Source: Planctomycetaceae bacterium (lineage in GTDB: Bacteria; Planctomycetota; Phycisphaerae; Phycisphaerales; SM1A02). Taken from it: DNA of 64,000 nt. Under the pieces are notes generated by a model that ran no database searches, had not been told where the DNA came from, and was given only the letters and a program-made list of their open reading frames with translations. The stretch is from the NCBI GenBank assembly GCA_027490145.1, contig JAIXYQ010000006.1, positions 391,373-455,372 of the forward strand, read 5' to 3'. Shown in pieces: positions 33,044-42,138 of this stretch. The position numbers were made by a program, and so were the translations under genes. The first letter of the stretch is position 1; each line of letters starts with the position of its first letter.

Positions 33044-34318
33044 ATGCTCCAACGCCTTGGCATCGTTGCTTGCACCGTGGCCCTCGCCGCGGGCTGCGAG
33101 CGCTCGAACCGCATCGCGGTGATCTTCGACGAGACAGGCTCGCAGGCCGCGCTCGGCACACCGGCATGGAAGGGCGCGCAGCTCGCCCTGCAGTCGCGCA
33201 ACCCGCCGGCTTGGCTCCTGGAACAGGACATCGCATGGGCGCCGGACGATCCCGCCAGCCGCAGCATCGGCTCGGACTGGGCCACCGCCAGCAACCATGG
33301 CGCTGCCCGCGTCTTCGAACGCTGGCAGTCCGCGCAGGTCGATCGCGGCGACTCGCGCTCGAGCCCCTCGACAGCAGCGGTCGTCGGTGAACGACTGCGT
33401 CGCGAGGGAGCATCCATCGGACTCGGCTTCACCGACTCGGACATCGCCGCCGCGGGCATGCGCGCCTTCCTGTCGGCAAACGCCAAGGATCCGCAGTACG
33501 CCGCGCCGTTCGTCGTGGTGGGCGCGACCGATCCACGCCTGCCGGAGCTCGGGCACTGGCCGGCAAGCACGTTCCTCGCCTGCTTCACCGACGATGCACA
33601 AGCCGTCGCGGCGGCGCAGTACATGGTCGAGCGCTGGGGCAAGCGTGTGGTGGTGGTGATCGACCCGCAGTACGACTACACGCGCACGCTCGGCAGCTTC
33701 GTGGAGAAGGCCGTACCGGCCATGGGCGGAACCGTGACGCTCGCGGTGAGTGCGCGATCCACGCAACTCAAGCAGCAACTCGAGGCGGTGGGCGCCAAGG
33801 GTGCCGACGCGGTGTTCCTGGCGCTCGAGCCAGACTTGGTCCCGACGGTGCTGCCGATCGTGCGTGCCGCCCTGCCGGGCGTTCGGTGCATGGGCGGTGA
33901 CGGGCTCGACTTCAACGGCCTCGACACGCTCGTCGACGGCGCGACCGACGGCGTGGCGTTCTGCGCTCACGCCTGGTTCGGCGAAGGGGCGACCGAAGCG
34001 GCGCACCGATTCGCCCAGGACTACACAGCCGCCTTCGGCGAAGCACCCACGGGCTTCTCGGCGCTCGGCTACGACGCAGCGATGCTCGTGAAGTTCGCGC
34101 ATGCGCGCGCACCCAAGACGTGGAACCATCGCGCGCCGGGCTGCCCCGCCACGATGACGGCGGAGCTCGATTCGATCCGCGGCTACCCCGGCGTCAGCGG
34201 CACGATCTCGTATGCGAATGGGCCGATCCCCGAGAAGGATGTGTGGATCGTGGAGCTGAGGAAGGGCCAACGCACGCTCGGTGCCGTCATCCGACCCGAT
34301 CGACGCAAGGCCAGGTGA
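33044..34318 (+). CDS. Periplasmic-binding-protein-like lipoprotein (branched-chain amino acid type)
   Basis: 424 residues from the ATG at 33044. Lipobox A-L-A-A-G-C at about residue 17. The fold is Peripla_BP_6-like: repeated Rossmann-type strands R-I-A-V-I-F-D-E, F-V-V-V-G-A-T-D, V-V-V-V-I-D-P-Q-Y-D-Y-T, D-A-V-F-L-A-L-E and the terminal F-x-A-L-G-Y-D-A-A-M-L. Binding proteins of this group serve amino-acid or urea ABC importers, but no permease or ATPase gene is nearby, so it may instead be a sensor or part of an orphan system. Converges on the CDF gene. Confidence 0.85.
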   Translation: MLQRLGIVACTVALAAGCERSNRIAVIFDETGSQAALGTPAWKGAQLALQSRNPPAWLLEQDIAWAPDDPASRSIGSDWATASNHGAARVFERWQSAQVDRGDSRSSPSTAAVVGERLRREGASIGLGFTDSDIAAAGMRAFLSANAKDPQYAAPFVVVGATDPRLPELGHWPASTFLACFTDDAQAVAAAQYMVERWGKRVVVVIDPQYDYTRTLGSFVEKAVPAMGGTVTLAVSARSTQLKQQLEAVGAKGADAVFLALEPDLVPTVLPIVRAALPGVRCMGGDGLDFNGLDTLVDGATDGVAFCAHAWFGEGATEAAHRFAQDYTAAFGEAPTGFSALGYDAAMLVKFAHARAPKTWNHRAPGCPATMTAELDSIRGYPGVSGTISYANGPIPEKDVWIVELRKGQRTLGAVIRPDRRKAR

Positions 34319-34351
34319 TGCACGCCACCAGGCGCGCGGCGGTCCGATGCA

Positions 34352-35305
34352 TCAAGGCCTTTGGGTGCGGGTTGGCCCGCACCGATCGCATGCCTGATCC
34401 ACGCACGGTTCGACGTGGGCCGTCGCCGTCCCCGGCAAGAGCGACTCGAGTTCGTCTTCGGCACGCTTGGCGATCGAGTGCGCCGTGGCGATGTCCAGCG
34501 TCGCCGGCAGCTGCACGTGGAAGTCGATCCAGTGTTCCCGGCCGACGTGCCGATGGCGGATCTTGTGGAAGGAGCAGAGTCGCTCGGCTCCTGCCGATGC
34601 CTGCGTGCGTCGCGTGAGCACGTCGTGGATCACGCGGGCGTCGGACGCATCGCTCTCGTCCAGCAGCAGGCCGAGTGCCTCGCGCACCAGGCGGATCCCC
34701 GCAACGAGCGCTCCCACCCCGAGCGCGATGGCGCCGATCGAATCCCACATCGGCTGGCCGGTCCACTCGACCAGCAGTAGCGCCACGATGCCGATGAGCG
34801 TCGAGCCCGCATCGGTGAGCAGGTGGATGCCGCCCGCGCGGAGCACGATCGAGCCATGGCGCGCACCGTGCCGCATGAGCCATGCGCCCATGAGCGCATT
34901 GGCCACGGCGGTTCCGCCAGCCAGCCACAGCCCACGCCCGATCATGCCGGCATCGAGCGTCGGGGCGAACAGTCCTTCGACGCCGCGGATCGCGATCGCG
35001 GCGGCGGCCAGCAGGACCATGCCACCCTCGAAGGCGGCCGTCACGAACTCAATGCGACCATGCCCATAGGGATGGGTTTCATCCGCCGGCCTGGCTGCCC
35101 AAGCCAGGCTCGCGAGCGCCATGCCGCCCGCGATCACGTTGACGATGCTCTCCACGGCATCCGACCACAGCGCCGTGGACCGCGTGAACCACCAGGCCGC
35201 AGCCTTCACGCCCAGGATCACGATCGCCAGCGCAAAGGTCCATGCGGCGAGCGACCGCTCGTGGCGGCGCTGCACCGCCGTCGTGGGATCAAGGTGCCCC
35301 ATCAT
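34352..35305 (-). CDS. Cation diffusion facilitator family transporter
   Basis: 317 residues. Six membrane segments in the first 215 residues. The first metal-site helix has S-T-A-L-W-S-D-A-V-E-S and the second H-L-L-T-D-A-G-S-T, with the loop H-P-Y-G-H-G-R-I-E-F between, all typical of CDF exporters for Zn, Fe, Co or Mn. The C-terminal cytosolic domain has F-H-K-I-R-H-R ... D-F-H-V-Q-L-P. It ends with a His/Cys-containing tail (H-V-E-P-C-V-D-Q-A-C-D-R-C) that may add a metal site. Exports divalent metal by proton antiport; metal not predictable. Confidence 0.92.
   Translation of the reverse strand: MMGHLDPTTAVQRRHERSLAAWTFALAIVILGVKAAAWWFTRSTALWSDAVESIVNVIAGGMALASLAWAARPADETHPYGHGRIEFVTAAFEGGMVLLAAAAIAIRGVEGLFAPTLDAGMIGRGLWLAGGTAVANALMGAWLMRHGARHGSIVLRAGGIHLLTDAGSTLIGIVALLLVEWTGQPMWDSIGAIALGVGALVAGIRLVREALGLLLDESDASDARVIHDVLTRRTQASAGAERLCSFHKIRHRHVGREHWIDFHVQLPATLDIATAHSIAKRAEDELESLLPGTATAHVEPCVDQACDRCGPTRTQRP
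34364..34383. terminator. Short perfect hairpin at a convergent gene junction, possible terminator
   Basis: GGTGCGGG then TTGG then CCCGCACC gives an 8-bp stem with a 4-base loop. It lies in the last codons of the CDF gene, 46 bases after the stop of the convergent binding-protein gene. No T-run follows on either strand, so the call is weak. Confidence 0.3.
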
Positions 35306-35456
35306 GGTCGGGTTGTACCGCGGATCGAACCTCCGCGGACTGCCGTCGCCTCCGCTGCGACCGCTACTCTGCGTGCCCGTCGGGGAATGACCCCACCGAA
35401 TTGGGTTTCATCCCCGAAGCACCTGCCATGAATCCCGGGCATATGCACCTGAAACG

Positions 35457-36386
35457 ATGAACGTCAATCCACCCATCGTCGGCGCGATCGAACTCGGCGG
35501 CACGAAGGTGCTCGCCGCGATCGGGACCGGTCCGGGCGACGGCATCCTCGCTCGTGAGCGCTTCGCCACCGGGGATGATCCGGCACGAACGCTCGGCGCC
35601 GTCATCGAGTGGCTGCGTGCGCAGGCATCGCGCACAGGACGCATGCAGGCCATCGGCATCGCCTCGTTCGGACCGCTGGACCTGGATCCGGCATCACCGA
35701 CCCACGGCTTCATCACGACCACCCCCAAGCATGGATGGGCGCGCACCGACGTGCTTGCACCATTCCGTCGCGCGTTCCCCGCCCTGCCCATCGCACTCGA
35801 CACCGATGTCAACGGCGCTGCCATCGGCGAGGGACGCTGGGGCGCTGCGCAGGGCCTCGATGACTTCGTCTACGTGACCGTGGGCACGGGCATCGGTGGC
35901 GGTGCGATCGTGCGTGGGAAGCCCGTGCACGGCCTCGTGCATCCCGAGATGGGGCACATCCCGATGCCGCGCGCCGAAGGCGACGCGTTCCCCGGCGCAT
36001 GCCGCATCCACGGCCGCTGCTGGGAGGGCCTGTGCGCAGGTCCTGCGATCGCTGCGCGCGCAGGGTGCCCCGCCGAGGAACTCGACGCCGACGATCCGGC
36101 GTGGGACGCCGTGACGGCATCCATGGGGCATGCGCTTGCCACCATCACGCTGATGCTCTCACCCAGGCGCATCATCATCGGCGGCAGCGTGCGCAAGGCC
36201 GGCCGGCTCGGCGAGGATCGGTTCTTCGAGCGCTGCCGCGTGAGCCTCGAGCGGAGCCTGGCCGGGTACGTGTATTCACCCGTGCTTTCCGGCGATGGAC
36301 TCCGATCATTCGTCGTCCCGCCGCGGCTGGGCGACGATGCGGGAGTGTGCGGCGCCATGGCGATGGCGTTGGCCAGCGCGGGTTAG
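35457..36386 (+). CDS. ROK-family fructokinase-like sugar kinase
   Basis: 309 residues. ATP-binding motif A-I-E-L-G-G-T-K at the N-terminus, catalytic region D-T-D-V-N-G-A-A-I-G-E, then G-T-G-I-G-G-G, and the zinc-binding ROK signature H-P-E-M-G-H-I ... C-R-I-H-G-R-C-W-E-G. That layout matches bacterial ROK fructokinases (ScrK/GmuE-like). Phosphorylates fructose or a related hexose in the cytoplasm. Stop overlaps the stop of the small minus-strand gene. Confidence 0.9.
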   Translation: MNVNPPIVGAIELGGTKVLAAIGTGPGDGILARERFATGDDPARTLGAVIEWLRAQASRTGRMQAIGIASFGPLDLDPASPTHGFITTTPKHGWARTDVLAPFRRAFPALPIALDTDVNGAAIGEGRWGAAQGLDDFVYVTVGTGIGGGAIVRGKPVHGLVHPEMGHIPMPRAEGDAFPGACRIHGRCWEGLCAGPAIAARAGCPAEELDADDPAWDAVTASMGHALATITLMLSPRRIIIGGSVRKAGRLGEDRFFERCRVSLERSLAGYVYSPVLSGDGLRSFVVPPRLGDDAGVCGAMAMALASAG

Positions 36387-36535
36387 GCCTTGCGTGCCGT
36401 CACGTCGAGGCTCACCACGAAGTCGCTCGGTCGCGTGCCTGCCGGCAGCGCCTGCATGATGCGCTGGCAGAGCGGGTCGTTCCAATCGGCGGGCGCATCG
36501 ACGTACCCGGGCTTGGGCCGCAACTCGATCTCCAT
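36383..36535 (-). CDS. Possible 50-residue protein
   Basis: Open frame starting MEIELRPKPGYVD, with A-D-W-N-D-P-L-C-Q-R-I-M-Q-A-L-P-A-G and F-V-V-S-L-D-V-T-A-R-K-A at the end. Codon use is good and the translation looks protein-like. No family recognised. A frame extension to 36661 would overlap the DUF1573 start and is less likely. Confidence 0.45.
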   Translation of the reverse strand: MEIELRPKPGYVDAPADWNDPLCQRIMQALPAGTRPSDFVVSLDVTARKA

Positions 36536-36653
36536 GATCCAGCCCGCAGCCCATGAAATCGCAAGGAATGGACGTTTCGCGACGAATTCGGCGCATCGGC
36601 TCCGTTGACATGATGAGCGGAGTCCTTCCCCAGCCCCAACCACGGAGCCCATC

Positions 36654-37625
36654 ATGCCCATCGTTCACGTCGCTGTGCTGTCCTTGACCATCCTCGCAGG
36701 ATCAATGGCCCCCCCGCTCCCACAACCCGATGCGCCGGGTGATGCGGCCGCGGCTTCGATGACGGCATCGAAGACTTCACGTGCAACGGAACCCATCCTC
36801 GCCATGGGTGACTTCACCGTGGGAAAGCCCAAGTCCGTTCCCTTCGTGGTCCGGAACGCCGGAACCGAACCGATCGTGGTGACGTCCATCAAGGGCGGAT
36901 GCGGCTGCACCACGGTGTCCACGCCACCAGCCGGTCCCATCGTCCCTGGAGCATCCATCACGGTCCAGGTCACCGTCGATCCGGGCAAGCGTGGTGGCAT
37001 CGACCTGGTCAAGCCTCTCTACGTGACCTTCGAGGGCGGCGCGATCGAGTCAGTCCAGATCACGGGGAAGGTCCTGCCGGTCGTCTCCGTGGTGCCAGAA
37101 GTGATTGATGTGCTCGATCCAACCGCCGCTGCCCCGAGCATCATGATCGGCAGCATCGATGGCGCCGCATTCCGGGTGTCGGGTTCCGCTCCGGTCGGGG
37201 TGATCGGTCTGCCGCCGACCGGGTCGACGGCAGGTCGACATGAGGTTCCGTTCGACCTGTCTGCGTGGGTCGCCGCCGGTCGACCGGCATCCATCGTGCT
37301 GAACACCGACTTGCCGGGCGCGGAGGAGATCATCATCCCGATTCGCTCCAGCGAGGTCGTGGTGATGTTCCGGTTGCCGCCCGCAACCGCCGACGCACCG
37401 TCCAAGGCGGAGATCGAAGCAACGCAGGACAGGATCCTCCAGCAGCTCGCGCGAGACTCCGGCGATGCGGAACGGTCGCCCAGCTTCCGTCTCCGGCTCC
37501 ACCGCGAGTCCGGCATGCTGTTCGTGCATGGCTCGGTCGAGGACGTCGACTCCGTCCGCGCAGCGGTGCGGGCACTGCCGGAGTCCTTCGGCGTGCGTGA
37601 GACCGCTCCCGGAACCGCAGGATGA
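36654..37625 (+). CDS. Exported DUF1573 protein
   Basis: 323 residues with a signal peptide (about 1-21). Residues about 45-135 are a DUF1573 domain with the defining G-C-G-C-T block (K-G-G-C-G-C-T-T-V-S). DUF1573 domains are immunoglobulin-like and common in planctomycete and bacteroidete secreted proteins; function unknown. The rest has further beta-rich sequence and an acidic C-terminus. CGGAG lies before the start. The stop overlaps the next gene (ATGA), and the next is a sigma factor, so it is probably the first gene of a three-gene unit. Confidence 0.88.
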   Translation: MPIVHVAVLSLTILAGSMAPPLPQPDAPGDAAAASMTASKTSRATEPILAMGDFTVGKPKSVPFVVRNAGTEPIVVTSIKGGCGCTTVSTPPAGPIVPGASITVQVTVDPGKRGGIDLVKPLYVTFEGGAIESVQITGKVLPVVSVVPEVIDVLDPTAAAPSIMIGSIDGAAFRVSGSAPVGVIGLPPTGSTAGRHEVPFDLSAWVAAGRPASIVLNTDLPGAEEIIIPIRSSEVVVMFRLPPATADAPSKAEIEATQDRILQQLARDSGDAERSPSFRLRLHRESGMLFVHGSVEDVDSVRAAVRALPESFGVRETAPGTAG

Positions 37626-38263
37626 GCCACGGCCCCGACGGGTTCACGACGGTCGGCGCACCCTCGACCGAAGGAGGTACGAAGCACGCCGACGACGATC
37701 GGCACCGGATCCACACGGAACTCGACGATGCGGCGGTCTGCGTCATGACGCGTCGGATGGTGGATGGTGACCGGATGGCGTACGAGCAGCTCTTCCGCGC
37801 TCGATGTGCCTTCGTCGAGCGTGAAGCATCGCGACGCCTGCATCGACGACCTGACCTGGCCGACGACGCGGGACAGGAGGCGTGGCTCCGTGTGGCTCGC
37901 GCACCCCGTCACTGCACCAGCGTGGTGCACCTCGATGCATGGCTTCGGAGAATCGTCACGAGCACCGTGATCGACCTCATCAGGAGCGAACTGGCGAGAG
38001 ACAGCAGGGAACGCCGCTTCGCCCACGGACGTTCGGAGGCCATCGACCTGATCGCGCGCTTCGATGACCTTGAGGAGATGCGGCGCGAACTCGAGGGCAT
38101 GAACGGATGGTCGAGGGACGATCGGCTGCTCGTCGAGCTGCAGATCCGCACCGGGGCGACACTCACGAGGATTGCAGGATGGCTCGGCATCGGCCGCGCC
38201 GCACTCGACAGCCGCATCAGACGCGCCATCGAACGGGCAAAGGCCCGGCAGGAGAACGCATGA
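37622..38263 (+). CDS. ECF-type RNA polymerase sigma factor
   Basis: 213 residues. Region 2 at about 40-110 (Y-E-Q-L-F-R-A-R-C ... L-A-D-D-A-G-Q-E-A-W-L-R-V-A, L-D-A-W-L-R-R-I-V-T-S-T-V-I-D-L-I-R-S) and region 4 at about 155-205 (I-R-T-G-A-T-L-T-R-I-A-G-W-L-G-I-G-R-A-A-L). The N-terminal 38 residues are polar and extra. Overlaps both neighbours by 4 bases, so it is translated together with DUF1573 and the small membrane protein. Confidence 0.85.
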   Translation: MSHGPDGFTTVGAPSTEGGTKHADDDRHRIHTELDDAAVCVMTRRMVDGDRMAYEQLFRARCAFVEREASRRLHRRPDLADDAGQEAWLRVARAPRHCTSVVHLDAWLRRIVTSTVIDLIRSELARDSRERRFAHGRSEAIDLIARFDDLEEMRRELEGMNGWSRDDRLLVELQIRTGATLTRIAGWLGIGRAALDSRIRRAIERAKARQENA

Positions 38264-38598
38264 ACCCACTGACCGACCGCCAGCGCACCGTCCTTCATCT
38301 CGGCCTCGACGCATTCGATCGATCCGCACGGCGGCGTCGACGCTTCGCCAGGGTTGCACGAACGGGCCTGGCCGCGGGTCTCATGATGGCCATCCTGGCG
38401 ATTGCGCTCGACGCCACGAGGCCAGCCCGGGCACAGATCCCCCGCTGCGTGGAGTTCATCACCACCGACGGTGAGTTGGCCGGCGCACTGCGCTTGGCCG
38501 ATGCCTGTGAGCATGTCGAGCGTTCCGGGGGGCGGCTGCGCGTCGTCGAGTGCATTGCGCTCGCCCCGCCCGTGCCCGGGACGCCGCCGGGGCGGTGA
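38260..38598 (+). CDS. Small single-span membrane protein after the ECF sigma factor
   Basis: 112 residues from an ATG overlapping the sigma stop. Basic N-terminus (S-A-R-R-R-R-R-F-A-R-V-A-R) followed by a membrane segment at about 34-51 and a C-terminal part with three Cys (P-R-C-V-E-F-I-T ... A-C-E-H-V-E ... V-E-C-I-A-L). Its position fits an anti-sigma factor, but no anti-sigma motif is visible. No family recognised. Confidence 0.65.
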   Translation: MNPLTDRQRTVLHLGLDAFDRSARRRRRFARVARTGLAAGLMMAILAIALDATRPARAQIPRCVEFITTDGELAGALRLADACEHVERSGGRLRVVECIALAPPVPGTPPGR

Positions 38599-38690
38599 CG
38601 CCCCCCTTGGGCAGCCGGAAGTGATGCCGGCGTGTCCGGAGCGCTGGCCATGGGGCAAGATGCGTGGCATCCTTCCGGAGGACACCACGC

Positions 38691-39758
38691 ATGCGCCGAG
38701 CGATCCTGAACGTCGTGACCATCGCCCTGACGGCAGCGACCGCCCATGGCCAATGGACCACCGAACCGGTGTCGGCGCCACGGGTGCAGTACCAGACGTT
38801 CGCGAGCAGCGCTGCCGGCACGACCGTGAGCTTCCACGTGTACCTGCCGCAGGCGTATGACCAGCAGCCGAACGCCCGATTCCCAGTCCTGTATTGGCTC
38901 CACGGGAGCGGCAACCCGATTGCGGGGATCCCCTGGCTGAGCAACTTCTTCGCCACTGCCATGGGCCAGGGCCGGATCCCGCCCATGTTGGTCGTCTTCC
39001 CCAACGGCATGAACTACAGCATGTGGTGCGATTCGAAGGATGGCGACGTTCCGATGGAGCGGGTCGTGCTCGATGACCTCATCCCCCATGTGGATGCCAC
39101 GTTCCGCACCGTTGCGCAGCGCAACGGCCGCATCGTCGAGGGGTTCAGCATGGGTGGCGCGGGCAGTGGCCGGCTCGGCTTCCGCAGACCCGACCTGTTC
39201 GCGGGGATCTCGATGCTCGGGGCGGGGCCGATGCAGCTCGACTTCCTCGACGAACCGCTGGGCAGCGACGTCTCGCCCGAGATGCGCCTGGCGATCTACG
39301 ACATGGTCTGGGGAAGTGATCCCGCGTACTACCTGGCGCAGAACCCCCGCACGATCGTCACCGACCGCGCGCAGGCCGTGATCGAGGGCCAGGTGCGGGT
39401 GCGGCAGGCGCTGGGCTCGCTGGATCTGCTGGTCCCCATGAACCAGGACGTCGATGCACTGCTCACGAGCCTCGGCATCGAGCATGCCTTCACGATCCTG
39501 CCGGGACTCGACCACAGCGCGGCCACGGTGCTCCCGGCACTGGGCCAAGCCAACTGGGACTTCTACAACGCAGCGCTCGCCATCCCCTGTCGCCACGCCG
39601 CGGACCTGGACTGCAGTGGCACGGTGGATGGCGCCGATCTTGCATCCTTGCTGGCGGCCTGGGGCCCCGGGCACGGTGCCGCCGACCTGAATGGCAACGG
39701 CGTCGTCGATGGGCAGGACTTGGGCTCGATGATCGCAGCTTGGGGGCCGGTGCCGTAA
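38691..39758 (+). CDS. Secreted esterase D-like enzyme with dockerin pair
   Basis: 355 residues from the ATG at 38691, with GGAGG about 10 bases upstream. Signal peptide about 1-20. Esterase-D/feruloyl-esterase fold: F-P-V-L-Y-W-L-H-G-S-G, I-P-P-M-L-V-V-F-P-N-G, nucleophile elbow G-F-S-M-G-G-A-G, and a late L-D-H-S-A-A that may hold the catalytic His. Two dockerin-like repeats end the protein (D-L-D-C-S-G-T-V-D-G-A-D-L; D-L-N-G-N-G-V-V-D-G-Q-D-L). The first 200 residues are clearly paralogous to the N-terminal half of the protein at 42728-44542. Confidence 0.9.
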   Translation: MRRAILNVVTIALTAATAHGQWTTEPVSAPRVQYQTFASSAAGTTVSFHVYLPQAYDQQPNARFPVLYWLHGSGNPIAGIPWLSNFFATAMGQGRIPPMLVVFPNGMNYSMWCDSKDGDVPMERVVLDDLIPHVDATFRTVAQRNGRIVEGFSMGGAGSGRLGFRRPDLFAGISMLGAGPMQLDFLDEPLGSDVSPEMRLAIYDMVWGSDPAYYLAQNPRTIVTDRAQAVIEGQVRVRQALGSLDLLVPMNQDVDALLTSLGIEHAFTILPGLDHSAATVLPALGQANWDFYNAALAIPCRHAADLDCSGTVDGADLASLLAAWGPGHGAADLNGNGVVDGQDLGSMIAAWGPVP

Positions 39759-39803
39759 GCGGGCGACCGCGCCTCGGCGTGCGCAACACGATCTGCCTTC
39801 GTC

Positions 39804-41945
39804 TCACTCGCCGAAGTCATCCTTCGACAGCACGCCGTCCTTGTTCGCGTCGAGCTGGTCGAAGCGTCCATGCAGCGCCGGAGCGACCTCGTCCCTCTCG
39901 ATGCGGCCGTCGTCGTTGGTGTCGAACTGACGCTGCAGCATCGTGAACGACGGCTTGCGTCCCGCTCCACCCGCGTTGCCGAGGCGCCCACGCAGCCCGC
40001 CGCGACCCGGCAGGTCCATCGGCTTCATCGGGTCCTCATCGACGAGGTAGTACTCGATGTACCCGAGCATCATCTCGTCGACGGTCTGCGGGCCCCATCG
40101 CACAGTCTTCGTCGGATCGGGATTGGCGGGATTGTCGGCGCTGTTGTCGTACCAAGCCGTGCCGTGCAGGGTCGCCCCCCGCGGTGCCTCGAGCGGCTCG
40201 CGCAGTTCGTACCGAAGCTGCCAGTTGAAGTCGTAGTCGGGGATGTCGAGCAGCGTGCGGCGGGCCTCGCCGGGCACGTCGAGCTCGTATCGATACGCCT
40301 TGCCGCGCACATGCATGTGCGGCATGAAGGCCACGATCCTGGCATCGGCGGGCAGGCGCACCGTGGCATCCTCGCGGTGGTTGCTGGCACCCGGCGGGAT
40401 GGCGATCCGGCGCGCGGCCACGGCCGCCGTCCGCACGAGATGCCTGGGCGCTTCGTCGGTGAAGACCATGCCGAGCTTCATCTGGTCCTGCGTGGCGGTG
40501 CCGTTGGGGGTGTAGTGGATCTGGAAGAGCAGCGACGATCGCGCCGGCAGACGCCGCGCCATCCCCTCGGGGAAGGTGATCGCGTCGTTGCCCGGCACGT
40601 ACGCCGCCCAGTAGCCGCCCGACTCATCGGCAGCCAGACGGCGTCGCGTGGCCGGGTCCTTCGCGGCATCCTCATCGAGCGCGAAGACCAGCACATGGTG
40701 CACCACCGACGGATCGGTCGGCACGATCTGCACGCCCTTGACCCAGCGATCCTCGGTCATGCCCGTCGGCACGACCACCATCTGGTAGGCCATGAAGCCA
40801 TCGGCCTTGATGGCGATCGGCTCAGGAAGCTGGATGACCTTGTCGGGCATGCCGATCGTCCATTCATCCTTCGCGAATGAGCGTGGCAGCGGAAGGTCCT
40901 TGGGATCACCCTCGGGCTTGCCGGCGTCGATCCAGGCTGCGATGGACTGCTTCTCGGCGGTGCCCAGCGAACGATCGTTCGCCCAGGGGCTCGGCAACGC
41001 AGCACCGTCCTTCCCGTGCATGGGCGCCGCGAACCAGGGCGGCATCGTGCCCGCTTCGGTCACGGATCGGATCATGGTCGCGCGACGAGCCACCGCTTCG
41101 TACGAGTCGAGCGGGAACGGCCCGACGCCGCCCGACCGATGGCACTCGACGCAGTTCGCGTTGATGATGCGGGCAATCTCGCGCGCGTAGGTGGGCGCGG
41201 CGGTCGGCGCGGGTGCTTCAGCATGCTTGCGTTCGATCGCACAGCCGGGCGATGTCGTGGCCGCCGTAGTGGGCTGCGCACCCTGCAGTACCGCGCGAAG
41301 GGCGTCCTCAAGGTAGTGCTCGCGCGCAGCCTCGCGCGTGAAGTCCACGCCGTACTGGTCGCTCACCGCGCCGCGGTAGACCAGCGTGCTGGCGGCATCG
41401 ACCACGAAGACCTCGGTGGTCGTGCGCGCATCGAGGGCATCCACGATCGACTGGTTCCGATCCTCGAGGTAGAGCCCCTTGAACCCGGCATCAGCCACCT
41501 GCTTGCGCATGGCCTCCTTCGAGTCGAGGCCACTGACGTTGACGTAGACGAACGAAACCCCCCGCTTCGCGAACTCCGACTCGATGCGCGCGAGCGACGG
41601 TGCGAACTTCCGGCAGAGCGGGCAGGTCACGCTGGTCAGCGCGATCACCGTGGCGCGCTCGCCACGACCCGATCGCCACGAGCTCGATGCACCGTCGAGC
41701 GTCGCGCCGGACGCATCGGGAATCATCCGGCCGACACCCATGTCCCGGGCATCCCGCGGTGATGGCGGCGCCAGCACCGAGTCAGCCGGCGGAGGATCCG
41801 CTGCCGCCGCAAGCGCCGCCGAGGGTCCCAAGGCCAGCATCACGAGGGCCGGGATCAGGAGGGCTTGGCCCGGGTGCACCCGGTGGGAAGGCCGCTCGAT
41901 CACGTCGGCCGAATGCTGGAGCGTCTGGGGTGTTCGCGCGCGCAT
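39804..41945 (-). CDS. Redoxin + heme-c + copper type II monooxygenase-like + EF-hand protein
   Basis: 713 residues from the ATG at 41945, chosen because it starts a signal peptide. Thioredoxin-like redoxin domain with C108-P-L-C111; a cytochrome-c-like segment C265-x-x-C-H269 (N-C-V-E-C-H); then a PHM/DBH-like copper domain with a full ligand set: HH at 416-417, H477 in Q-I-H-Y, H543-M-H545 in P-H-M-H-V-R-G-K, and Met at 625/626 in D-E-M-M. Two EF-hands end it (D-T-N-D-D-G-R-I-E-R-D-E and D-A-N-K-D-G-V-L-S-K-D-D). Acts outside the cytoplasmic membrane. Substrate unknown. Such fusions occur in planctomycetes. Confidence 0.88.
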   Translation of the reverse strand: MRARTPQTLQHSADVIERPSHRVHPGQALLIPALVMLALGPSAALAAAADPPPADSVLAPPSPRDARDMGVGRMIPDASGATLDGASSSWRSGRGERATVIALTSVTCPLCRKFAPSLARIESEFAKRGVSFVYVNVSGLDSKEAMRKQVADAGFKGLYLEDRNQSIVDALDARTTTEVFVVDAASTLVYRGAVSDQYGVDFTREAAREHYLEDALRAVLQGAQPTTAATTSPGCAIERKHAEAPAPTAAPTYAREIARIINANCVECHRSGGVGPFPLDSYEAVARRATMIRSVTEAGTMPPWFAAPMHGKDGAALPSPWANDRSLGTAEKQSIAAWIDAGKPEGDPKDLPLPRSFAKDEWTIGMPDKVIQLPEPIAIKADGFMAYQMVVVPTGMTEDRWVKGVQIVPTDPSVVHHVLVFALDEDAAKDPATRRRLAADESGGYWAAYVPGNDAITFPEGMARRLPARSSLLFQIHYTPNGTATQDQMKLGMVFTDEAPRHLVRTAAVAARRIAIPPGASNHREDATVRLPADARIVAFMPHMHVRGKAYRYELDVPGEARRTLLDIPDYDFNWQLRYELREPLEAPRGATLHGTAWYDNSADNPANPDPTKTVRWGPQTVDEMMLGYIEYYLVDEDPMKPMDLPGRGGLRGRLGNAGGAGRKPSFTMLQRQFDTNDDGRIERDEVAPALHGRFDQLDANKDGVLSKDDFGE

Positions 41946-42138
41946 GCTGGGTTCCTGCCGGGGCATCTTGGCATGAAGCCCGCCCGACGGACAAGCCGCG
42001 CGCAGAATCGATGCCAGGACGAGCAGCCTTTCGCGCAGGTGCCTCCAGGGCTGCTGGTCCAGCGCTCGGTTCCTGGCTCCGGCACGGTGCCTGATCACGG
42101 AACCCCAGACCCGGCTCGGTTACGCTGACCGCCACGCG

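Noticed and set aside
2684..39758. Dockerin modules considered as proof of a cellulosome
   Set aside because: No cohesin or scaffold in the window; the module is common on unrelated exported proteins of this group.
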